From Lachnospiraceae bacterium (GTDB taxonomy: Bacteria; Bacillota; Clostridia; Lachnospirales; Lachnospiraceae): a stretch of DNA of 9,133 nt. Shown here in pieces: positions 1 to 5,638 of this stretch; within the stretch, counting starts at the first letter, position 1, and every line of letters begins with the position of its first letter. The stretch is from the NCBI GenBank assembly GCA_024691065.1, contig JAILOA010000050.1, positions 1 through 9,133 of the forward strand. Reading direction: 5' to 3'. The translations under genes were made by a program, and so were the position numbers. Below the pieces are notes generated by a model. The model saw nothing but the letters and a program-made list of their open reading frames with translations. It was not told the DNA's origin and ran no database searches.

Positions 1-35
1 AAATATAACCAAAAATTTGTTCTTCAAAAAATGAA

Positions 36-58
36 TTTTTGTTAATAATTAACAAAAA
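36..58. promoter_or_regulatory. Long palindrome, operator- or cruciform-like
   Basis: An 11-bp perfect inverted repeat (36-46 and 48-58) has a single central base. Its core, 39-55, reads TTGTTAA-TAA-TTAACAA. This resembles the clostridial Rex (redox-sensing repressor) operator TTGTTAA-N4-TTAACAA, but the spacer is one base short. It lies about 165 bases upstream of the prepilin peptidase gene. It could also be a hairpin at the end of a gene left of the window. The symmetry is seen directly; the function is inferred. Confidence 0.4.
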
Positions 59-85
59 ATTGATATACCGGACCATTTATCACAT

Positions 86-114
86 TTGACAAAGCATTAA
101 AACCTTGTTAATGT
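86..114 (+). promoter_or_regulatory. Candidate promoter for the prepilin peptidase gene
   Basis: A perfect -35 hexamer TTGACA (86-91) is followed after 17 bases by a weak -10, TAATGT (109-114, three of six consensus bases). The -10 lies inside a second palindrome, TTGTTA-ATG-TAACAA (105-119), which shares half-sites with the palindrome at 39-55. A repressor bound there would cover the -10. Transcription from here would leave a leader of about 100 bases before the start codon at 220. Confidence 0.35.
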
Positions 115-219
115 AACAAACATCATCCACCCCACTCATAACCACTTTTTTCCCTATATTCACATACTTACAAAGACTCCTCTGCACAAATTTTAATATA
201 AAGCAAAAGGAGGAGCCAT

Positions 220-753
220 ATGGATATGATATTTCTAATTCTAAAATATATGATTATGCTCGCACTACTTATAATCTCCAGCATTACTGATATTAAGGAA
301 AATAAAATCAAAAATAAAATTATAATAACCGGCTTATTTTCAGGTATATTTTTAAATGTATTGAACGCCTTTTTTATGCACGGCCCGAAAACTGTTTTAT
401 CCGAGTTTATCGACTCAGTATTAAGGGTATTTATTGTATTATTAATAGGTTTTATGTTGTACAAAATACATGCTTTCGGAGCGGGTGATGCCAAGCTATA
501 TTCGATAATAGCTTTATTCTATAACCTTATATTTACATTAAGAGTGTTTTTACTGAGCTGTTTAGTTGTTTGTATCTATGGACTAATCAAAATATTTTTA
601 ATAAAAGCAAATATAATTTCCGATAAAAAAAGGTTGATTAAACAAAAATCAAAAATTGATAATTCCGACAAGCCTAAACATAAAGGGACTAAAGTAATAT
701 TTGCACCAACTACATTAATATGCTTTATTATAATTTCCGTTATTAGGTTATAA
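220..753 (+). CDS. A24 family prepilin peptidase (TadV/CpaA-like)
   Basis: A polytopic membrane aspartic peptidase of 177 residues, the short TadV/CpaA type that lacks the N-terminal methylase domain of PilD. In this family it cleaves the leader of Flp-type prepilins at the inner face of the membrane. The two family motifs are visible: TD24IKENKIKNK after the first membrane segment, and GAGD90AKL, giving the catalytic pair Asp24 and Asp90. Near the C-terminus FAPTT (161-165) matches the conserved Pro-bearing segment before the last membrane helix. Hydrophobic segments lie at about 3-22, 34-51, 67-83, 95-130 and 160-175, with a Lys-rich hydrophilic stretch at 136-158. The ATG at 220 has a strong ribosome site, AAGGAGGAG, at 207-215. 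No pilin or other Tad gene is seen beside it except the TadZ-like gene downstream. Confidence 0.88.
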   Translation: MDMIFLILKYMIMLALLIISSITDIKENKIKNKIIITGLFSGIFLNVLNAFFMHGPKTVLSEFIDSVLRVFIVLLIGFMLYKIHAFGAGDAKLYSIIALFYNLIFTLRVFLLSCLVVCIYGLIKIFLIKANIISDKKRLIKQKSKIDNSDKPKHKGTKVIFAPTTLICFIIISVIRL

Positions 754-802
754 AATTGTTATATTTTACCGGTAATCGTCTCAAATCATAAACAAATATC
801 GG

Positions 803-922
803 AATAATCCATAAGTACATATTGACGATAATCGATAAGTACATATTGGCAATAATCCATAATCACTTATTGAAGATAAACCATAAGTTCATATTGAAGA
901 TAATCCATAATCACTTATTGGA
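803..922. repeat. Five tandem copies of a 24-bp repeat
   Basis: Units lie exactly end to end at 803-826, 827-850, 851-874, 875-898 and 899-922, sharing the frame ATAATCCATAA at the start and TATTG near the end. Two variants exist: units 1, 2 and 4 carry CATAAGT(A/T)CATATTG, and units 3 and 5 carry CATAATCACTTATTG. Units 2-3 and 4-5 therefore form a 48-bp higher-order pair. Variant A contains ATAAGT and variant B its complement ACTTAT, so adjacent units can fold back on each other. Because 24 is a multiple of three, the array stays open in one frame and reads as an eight-residue periodic peptide. The period and spacing point to a slipped-strand or protein-binding array. It is not a CRISPR, as there are no spacers. 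Confidence 0.85.
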
Positions 923-1058
923 AATAATTATATCAACAAACCATTTAAATCAAAAAGCAAACAGAAAGGAAAATAATCTTATTATATGGAGCTTAACATA
1001 TGTAAGCCTATCCATTTACTGAACTTTAACATATGCAAATCAATCCATAAAAAAAGAT

Positions 1059-1064
1059 TATAAA
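1059..1064 (+). promoter_or_regulatory. -10-like hexamer just before the TadZ-like start
   Basis: TATAAA lies nine bases upstream of the ATG at 1073, with no good -35 at 16-18 bases. If it is used, transcription would begin almost at the start codon and the mRNA would be leaderless, which would fit the absence of a ribosome site there. In DNA this AT-rich a chance match is easy. Confidence 0.25.
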
Positions 1065-1072
1065 TAAATTAT

Positions 1073-1996
1073 ATGATACATACCGGAATAATCATAAATG
1101 ATAATTATATGAAAAAGCTTTCGGACTTCATAAAAAGAAATCATACACAGGACTTTGAAATCAGGGAGTTTTCAAACATTTCCTCATTAAAAAATTATTT
1201 AAATACTGAAAAAAATAAACAAACAAAAAACCTGGAACTTATTATTTCAGATGATTTAAAATTTACCACAAATAAAGCAGCATGTGTATATTTGATAGAA
1301 GATCCGGATTCAATAAATGCTTCCGAAAACAACAAGGTTATAAATAAATATCAATCCATAGAAATCATTATAAAACAATTATATGATATAGTTTCCGAAA
1401 AGGAATTAAACAGGAACACAAATACATTCATTGGTATATCTAATCTTAAAATCGTAACATTTATACATCCGGCTATTTTTAGCAGCGGCATATCAAAAAT
1501 TCCGGATATTATTGACCAATATAATATTGAGAATCCCTCTCTCCTAATCGATTTAACATATTTTTCCGGGCTAACTACGGTATTAGCCGGCGATAATATA
1601 TTTGAAAATCCCAATGACACATCAGAGTTTATATTTTACATAAAAAGACGAAAACCCGATATCCCAAATAAAATAAAGGCAATCAGCAAAAATTATAAGA
1701 ATTTGAATGTGATAACCGGCGTAAACGATCCCAGGGAAATCCTTGAAATTACCACAGATGATATAAAGCATCTAATTATGAATCTATCCTCAAACATAAA
1801 AAAAGGCCATACCTGCTACTTTTTAGTAAATACCTTTACCGATGCAACATTATGGCTTTTAAAAAATTCAACGTATGTTTATTATGTAATTAACGACAAC
1901 TCATATTTAGGTAATGAGAAAGCCCTATTAAATGAAACCTCCAAGCTATGCGATTATATAAATAAAGAATGTAATAAGGATTTAATTATTATTTAA
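1073..1996 (+). CDS. TadZ/CpaE-like protein with degenerate P-loop
   Basis: A soluble protein of 307 residues. Residues 1-105 look like the atypical receiver domain at the front of TadZ/CpaE proteins: alternating strands and helices, an Asp pair at SDD (59-61), and a closing helix beginning KYQSIEIII (92-100). Residues 125-305 follow the MinD/ParA-like fold: LLIDLTYFSGL (157-167) matches the strand that normally reads LLIDLD, and NVITGVNDPREILEITTDD (212-230) matches the TadZ segment before the next helix. The P-loop position, IVTFIHPAIFSSG (127-139), lacks the Gly-Lys-Thr of Walker A, so ATP hydrolysis is unlikely. TadZ helps place the Tad pilus machine at the cell pole. No ribosome site is visible before ATG 1073 or before the next Met codon (1109), and a stop at 1061 closes the frame. 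Assignment is by pattern and is moderate; an unrelated degenerate ParA-like protein is possible. Confidence 0.65.
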   Translation: MIHTGIIINDNYMKKLSDFIKRNHTQDFEIREFSNISSLKNYLNTEKNKQTKNLELIISDDLKFTTNKAACVYLIEDPDSINASENNKVINKYQSIEIIIKQLYDIVSEKELNRNTNTFIGISNLKIVTFIHPAIFSSGISKIPDIIDQYNIENPSLLIDLTYFSGLTTVLAGDNIFENPNDTSEFIFYIKRRKPDIPNKIKAISKNYKNLNVITGVNDPREILEITTDDIKHLIMNLSSNIKKGHTCYFLVNTFTDATLWLLKNSTYVYYVINDNSYLGNEKALLNETSKLCDYINKECNKDLIII

Positions 1997-2023
1997 ATAA
2001 AATTCGGTAATTAAAACAGTATA

Positions 2024-2075
2024 GAGCCCATAAAAATACAGATATAACTTTTCCTGTATGTACTTTTATAGGCTC
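2024..2075. terminator. Imperfect stem-loop, possible bidirectional terminator
   Basis: Three stacked stems form one arm: GAGCC (2024-2028) pairs with GGCTC (2071-2075), ATAAAA (2030-2035) with TTTTAT (2064-2069), and ATACAG (2036-2041) with CTGTAT (2054-2059), with a C/A mismatch, a four-base bulge and a 12-base loop. It begins 27 bases after the TadZ-like stop codon. The following plus-strand bases are AT-rich but lack a proper U-run. On the minus strand it is followed by TATACTGTTTTAAT, a short U-run. Confidence 0.5.
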
Positions 2076-2139
2076 ATATTATAATTAAACAAATATATAA
2101 TTTCACAAATTCAATTATCAAGTCATCATAGCAAAACCC

Positions 2140-2224
2140 GCTTAGCTTTTTAACTCAGTCGGAGCTTAGCCCCGACTGAGTATAGTTTGTCCTAACCCCA
2201 CCTACAAAAGGTGCTTAGAGGTGG
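2140..2224. other. Two-hairpin element with repeated CTAAGC loops
   Basis: Hairpin 1 is a perfect 10-bp stem, ACTCAGTCGG (2153-2162) with CCGACTGAGT (2172-2181), loop 2163-2171. Hairpin 2 pairs CCACCT (2198-2203) with AGGTGG (2219-2224), loop 2204-2218. Read on the minus strand both loops contain CTAAGC (2164-2169 and 2213-2218), and a third copy stands unpaired at 2140-2145. Such compact GC-rich hairpins are known at the ends of IS200/IS605-type transposons and of the small non-coding elements derived from them. No transposase or TnpB remnant is present, so this is a suggestion. The alternative is a pair of ordinary terminators between convergent genes. Confidence 0.4.
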
Positions 2225-2233
2225 ATGATTTTT
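2198..2233 (+). terminator. Possible plus-strand terminator
   Basis: The stem CCACCT/AGGTGG (2198-2203 with 2219-2224) is followed on the plus strand by ATGATTTTT, a five-T run at 2229-2233. A shorter alternative stem CACCT/AGGTG (2199-2203 with 2209-2213) has a five-base loop. It would stop plus-strand transcripts just before they enter the antisense of the peptidase gene. The U-run starts four bases after the stem, so the fit is modest. Confidence 0.4.
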
Positions 2234-2252
2234 CCGCTTGATTTAAACATAA

Positions 2253-4802
2253 TCACTTCACAGTACATACAAGGTGATCAACACCATAAATATCTTTTAC
2301 ATATATTCTCTGCTCCAACTGCTCAATCTGACTCTTTGTTACATCATCAATATCTTTCATATCTACATTTCCCTGAATTGAAACACCGAGATCATCTTTA
2401 TCAAAATCCAATTCAACAGGAGCATTTTTATTGAGCCTGAACAAATTCAGATTATAATTTCTGCCAAATGCCATATAGAAACCTTTAAATCCCGGTTTTT
2501 TCCGTACATTCCACTTAAAGTCTACCGTTCCCCATAAATCAAGTTTTTCCTTATTGGTAATCTCATATGTTCCATCTTCATTTACTTTAACGGTAAGCTG
2601 CATATGTTCTTTTTCCGGATAGGAATTTTTCTCTCCTTCATTTACAACTTTGTAACTCGTGATAGGAATATTAATCAAATCATCCTCACCTTTAACCTTT
2701 TTATAACTGACAAGGTGGGTTTTTCCCTTGGCATCGGTTAATTGAATCCATTTCTCATCATAATCCTTGCAGATAAATGAAACACCATCATTTTCAAATA
2801 ATGCAGCTCTTTCAAATAATAAATTATCCTGGGTATCATCAATCAAATCAGGATTCATCTCACAATCCTCCTGACCCAGAACAACAGTAAATACTCCGTC
2901 TTTATATCCCTCCAACGTTTCATTTTTATTGAAATCATCTTTAACCTTAGTAATATATTGCTGATAAAATGGAGTATATATGTCAATATTTCTCATAGAG
3001 GCAGTATCACTGCTGACTAACATTTTTCCGTCACCGGCATTTTCATCAACCTGAAAAGTCTGACTGTCACCTTTAATCACTTCAGCCTCCTGCTGTGCCA
3101 CTATTTGTTCAAGCCACTCCGAATCATAATTTTCATCCAATATAGCATTTTTTACAACTTTTTCAAATGAAGGATCATACTTATCCTTGGTAGCAAGTGT
3201 TGAAATCTTAAAACCGCATCTGTAAATTGAATTATAAAGGCTTGCATTTTCCTTAAATTTCTTAAACAAATCACATAAATCAGCATTATCCTGATATATT
3301 TCAATTAATTCATCAAAGGTAGTCATATATTCACTGAAGTAGGTTTCATCCATAATAAACGGTAAAAATATAGCAAGTCCGTATGGTTCAAGTATATCAT
3401 CGGAAACAACATTTCCTTCTTCATCTCTTGAAATATGAACTTCAACCTTATGTGAGAATGTATTGTTATTCTTATAATATCTCACTTCGGGATCATTAAT
3501 TACATCCAATATTTTTTTTGAAATCTCAGTGTAATTGTTTATAAGCATCTCCTTTTCTTCATCGGAAATATTATCCCTCTCGGTAAGACAAACACCTATA
3601 GTTTCGGCTAAGTTACCCAGATCAACAGAACCGAGTAAATCCTGATAATTAGTAGAAAGCTTTGCACTCAGAATTTCATCATAGTAATTAAATCTTCCGT
3701 TATCTCCTTTTTCCACGGCTTCCTTAATCATTATATCCAGGAATTCTTTAAGAACGGGAGTCATTCTTTCTACAAATTTCTTGGTATCAGTTACACTGAG
3801 AGTAGCATTATAGTGCGAAAAGGCATTATCCTCCTCATCATAATATTCCTTATAGGAATCAACTATAACCTTACCAAGCTCAAACCCCTGCAATGTAGGA
3901 TCTTCCTCTGTTGCCTCTATCCAAGGTTTATAAGGCTCACTCGGGGCAGGAATCGTTTCCGCAGAGCCAATATAATAATCCGTATAATCGGAAAGCGCGC
4001 TGATAGCCTCAACACTGGCCATAAGACAACAGTCAAAATTTATAATCTCAAACTTTTCTTCAAGCTTACTATCATCAAATGCCTTAATCATATCACGCAT
4101 GGTAAGCGTTTTACCGGCATATTTTTCTTCCGGACATAACTCATCGCCACAACATCCTAAAACACTGAATCCATGACTCCAAAAAGTTAAATCATACTTA
4201 TCGGCCGGGTAGTTTTCAACACCGTAATCAATCAATCTTTGCAAACACAAAGGATTTACATAAGCTTTATCCTCTAAATCCTTACATTCTTCAAGCAAAA
4301 TAAGCTTACCCGGTTTACCGTCCTCAGAACCTGTAAGTTTCCAAATTTGTTTCTTATCAGGTACCATTTCTACCCGATTCCCATTTTCATCAACTACATA
4401 TTTCTTATGTTTCAAGTTCATATGGTAAACTCTGGTACCGCCTGTCATCATAATAACATTGAAATCTTCAGGCATTTTTGAACCCAGGATTTCCATAATG
4501 TTATCGCTTAAGAATCCATTATTGGTTTCAATATCCAAACCACAGGCAAATAATAAAAGAGTTCTCTTAACAGGTTCTCCGGAAACTTCTGCTTCGGAAT
4601 CTTCTTCAGACTCCTTATCTGATTCAGTTTCCTTACCTTCATCTGTCTCAGAACTACTGTTTGCACCCTGTTCATTTTCGGAAACTTCTACCTTCTTTTC
4701 TTTTGTGCGACCGTTATTATAATAATTAACTCCCGCTACTATGCCAATACAGGCAATAGCAATAATTACAACTGCAATAACTGCATTCTTAATGTTTTTC
4801 AT
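2253..4802 (-). CDS. Membrane-anchored clostripain-family (C11) cysteine peptidase
   Basis: A predicted extracellular cysteine endopeptidase of 849 residues. Residue numbers here count from the chosen start at 4802; add 4 for the longer form starting at 4814. An N-terminal hydrophobic segment (about 5-26) acts as a signal anchor and is followed by an acidic Ser/Glu/Asp/Lys linker to about 76. The C11 domain follows: catalytic His210 in FWSHG, and the nucleophile Cys259 in NFDCCLMAS, the Cys just before Leu-Met. Asp257, two residues earlier, is at the place where characterised C11 enzymes have an S1 acidic residue selecting Arg or Lys. The protein is longer than the usual C11 catalytic unit; the last 300 or so residues look strand-rich and unrecognised, perhaps for binding or maturation. 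It stands alone between its own candidate promoter and the convergent region. Family assignment is firm; substrate is unknown. Confidence 0.93.
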   Translation of the reverse strand: MKNIKNAVIAVVIIAIACIGIVAGVNYYNNGRTKEKKVEVSENEQGANSSSETDEGKETESDKESEEDSEAEVSGEPVKRTLLLFACGLDIETNNGFLSDNIMEILGSKMPEDFNVIMMTGGTRVYHMNLKHKKYVVDENGNRVEMVPDKKQIWKLTGSEDGKPGKLILLEECKDLEDKAYVNPLCLQRLIDYGVENYPADKYDLTFWSHGFSVLGCCGDELCPEEKYAGKTLTMRDMIKAFDDSKLEEKFEIINFDCCLMASVEAISALSDYTDYYIGSAETIPAPSEPYKPWIEATEEDPTLQGFELGKVIVDSYKEYYDEEDNAFSHYNATLSVTDTKKFVERMTPVLKEFLDIMIKEAVEKGDNGRFNYYDEILSAKLSTNYQDLLGSVDLGNLAETIGVCLTERDNISDEEKEMLINNYTEISKKILDVINDPEVRYYKNNNTFSHKVEVHISRDEEGNVVSDDILEPYGLAIFLPFIMDETYFSEYMTTFDELIEIYQDNADLCDLFKKFKENASLYNSIYRCGFKISTLATKDKYDPSFEKVVKNAILDENYDSEWLEQIVAQQEAEVIKGDSQTFQVDENAGDGKMLVSSDTASMRNIDIYTPFYQQYITKVKDDFNKNETLEGYKDGVFTVVLGQEDCEMNPDLIDDTQDNLLFERAALFENDGVSFICKDYDEKWIQLTDAKGKTHLVSYKKVKGEDDLINIPITSYKVVNEGEKNSYPEKEHMQLTVKVNEDGTYEITNKEKLDLWGTVDFKWNVRKKPGFKGFYMAFGRNYNLNLFRLNKNAPVELDFDKDDLGVSIQGNVDMKDIDDVTKSQIEQLEQRIYVKDIYGVDHLVCTVK

Positions 4803-4807
4803 AACAT

Positions 4808-4812
4808 CCTCC
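4808..4812 (-). promoter_or_regulatory. Ribosome site that decides the clostripain start
   Basis: GGAGG on the minus strand sits five bases before the ATG at 4802. It overlaps the alternative in-frame ATG at 4814, which has no ribosome site of its own. The start at 4802 (MKNIKNAV...) also gives the more typical signal-anchor beginning. Confidence 0.85.
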
Positions 4813-4857
4813 ATAAAAGTAGTTTAAAACAACAAGTTATATACTTAAATATAAAAA

Positions 4858-4908
4858 GCTATTATATAAAAATCCATGCCCGTTTGACACAGACTTTCAT
4901 ATAATAGC
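4858..4908. repeat. Perfect 10-bp inverted repeat around the -10 region
   Basis: GCTATTATAT (4858-4867) is the exact reverse complement of ATATAATAGC (4899-4908), with 31 bases between. Each arm carries a TATAAT facing outward, on the minus strand in the left arm and on the plus strand in the right arm. The arms lie in the only place a promoter for the clostripain gene could be, so they may be an operator pair or a leader hairpin. Confidence 0.7.
4861..4889 (-). promoter_or_regulatory. Weak candidate promoter for the clostripain gene
   Basis: A perfect minus-strand -10 TATAAT (4866 to 4861) is preceded at 17 bases by a poor -35, TGTCAA (4889 to 4884). The predicted leader to the start at 4802 is about 50 bases. 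The -10 is inside the left arm of the inverted repeat. A perfect TTGACA lies on the opposite strand at 4884-4889, but only 10 bases from the plus-strand TATAAT, so it is not a normal promoter. Confidence 0.3.
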
Positions 4909-4968
4909 ATAACAATAAATAAATTGCACTATAAATTTTATTATGATATCCGAAACTTAGAAATCCCG

Positions 4969-5000
4969 ATAAAAATGGGACTTTTTATGCAAAAAGTCCC
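4969..5000 (-). terminator. Intrinsic terminator of the 168-residue protein gene
   Basis: A perfect 10-bp stem, GGGACTTTTT (4977-4986) with AAAAAGTCCC (4991-5000), has a four-base loop ATGC. On the minus strand it is followed by ATTTTTAT (4976 to 4969), a proper U-run. It begins 26 bases after the stop codon of the gene at 5027-5533 and separates it from the clostripain gene. Confidence 0.85.
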
Positions 5001-5026
5001 CTTTAAAATCACCTTTAAATAATCAC

Positions 5027-5533
5027 TTATTTATGCTTAAAATCGGTCAAAGTAACCTTTACAACAACATCGGATTCCAAATATTCCTGAAGCTTAAGTA
5101 CTATCTCATTTGTAATCTTTGTCCTCGTAACATCTTTTTCTTTAAAAGAAGTAATTGTTTTAATAACAATTTCGGATATATCATCTTCTTTTTCCTGTAT
5201 GGCTTTTTTCTTCTTTTTGAATTTTTTAATATTCGAATTTAAAACCAATGTATATCCGTCAACTTCAACATAGTGCTGATCATCTTCCTCTTCATCCTTC
5301 TTTAAAGGAAGAGTACGCTTCTTATCAAAGGTTACAGGATAGTTAACCAAATCATCCGGTTTATAGGTTGTACCGTTATCAGTCAAATCAATCTTAAGTT
5401 TTTCGGTAACCATATCAATCAAATCATCAGTATGAACATACTTAGGTATTAAATTGTAAACAATCACCAATGTACCTATGACAAGTGCAGCCGTGAAAAT
5501 GAATCCAAACAAATTCACTAATCCCTTTTTCAT
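5027..5533 (-). CDS. Membrane-anchored protein of unknown function
   Basis: I do not recognise this 168-residue protein with certainty. It has a single N-terminal membrane segment (about 7-28) with a Lys pair in front, so most of it should lie outside the membrane. The rest is highly charged: an acidic run DEEEDD (80-85), a basic run KKFKKKKK (103-110), and a C-terminal helix-helix-strand ending SDVVVKVTLTDF (154-165). That ending resembles the C-terminal layout of FliL-like flagellar basal-body proteins, and in Bacillus flagellar genes follow codY, but the likeness is weak and no flagellar gene is present here. The ATG at 5533 has a good ribosome site, GGGAGG (5539-5544), five bases away. 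It has its own candidate promoter and a strong terminator, so it is probably a single-gene unit or a readthrough partner of codY. Confidence 0.85.
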   Translation of the reverse strand: MKKGLVNLFGFIFTAALVIGTLVIVYNLIPKYVHTDDLIDMVTEKLKIDLTDNGTTYKPDDLVNYPVTFDKKRTLPLKKDEEEDDQHYVEVDGYTLVLNSNIKKFKKKKKAIQEKEDDISEIVIKTITSFKEKDVTRTKITNEIVLKLQEYLESDVVVKVTLTDFKHK

Positions 5534-5587
5534 GTACGCCTCCCGGTTTTATAGTCAAAACTCATTGTTTTCCCTTGAAACAAATAT

Positions 5588-5616
5588 ATTTTAACAAAGA
5601 TTATATACATAATCAA
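5588..5616 (-). promoter_or_regulatory. Candidate promoter for the 168-residue protein gene
   Basis: On the minus strand TTGATT (5616 to 5611) and TAAAAT (5593 to 5588) are separated by exactly 17 bases, matching the sigma-A consensus at four and five of six positions. The leader would be about 48 bases. No terminator is visible between this and the codY stop codon, so readthrough from codY is also possible. Confidence 0.5.
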
Positions 5617-5638
5617 CCCATAAAATGTATTGCATTAA

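Larger units (their letters stand above)
754..1072. other. 319-base gap: repeat array, no convincing gene
   Basis: This gap separates the two plus-strand genes. It contains a 10-bp palindrome TTACCGGTAA (766-775), five tandem 24-bp repeats (803-922), a directly repeated TTAACATATG (993-1002 and 1026-1035) and a -10-like TATAAA (1059-1064) close to the next start codon. The frame reading 792-1022 is stop-free, but its first start is a TTG inside the repeats with no ribosome site and its product is a low-complexity Ile/His/Leu/Lys peptide, so it is not called a gene. Confidence 0.7.
1997..2252. other. 256-base convergent intergenic region with hairpins
   Basis: The TadZ-like gene from the left and the peptidase gene from the right end here, facing each other. 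The first part is AT-rich with one long imperfect stem (2024-2075). The second part, about 2130-2240, is clearly more GC-rich than its surroundings and holds two hairpins. No open frame of interest was found. Confidence 0.7.

Noticed and set aside
803..922. CRISPR array
   Set aside because: The units abut directly with no unique spacers, and no cas gene is present.
792..1022. Open frame across the repeats giving an eight-residue periodic peptide
   Set aside because: The only start is a TTG within the array, there is no ribosome site, and the openness follows from a stop-free repeat unit of length divisible by three.
3813..4139. Plus-strand open frame inside the peptidase gene
   Set aside because: It is antisense to the C11 catalytic domain, lacks a ribosome site and shows no domain; a shadow of the real gene. 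The same holds for the other plus-strand frames within topA and the 168-residue protein gene.
4884..4905. Plus-strand promoter TTGACA/TATAAT
   Set aside because: Both hexamers are perfect but only 10 bases apart, far from the usual 16-18.
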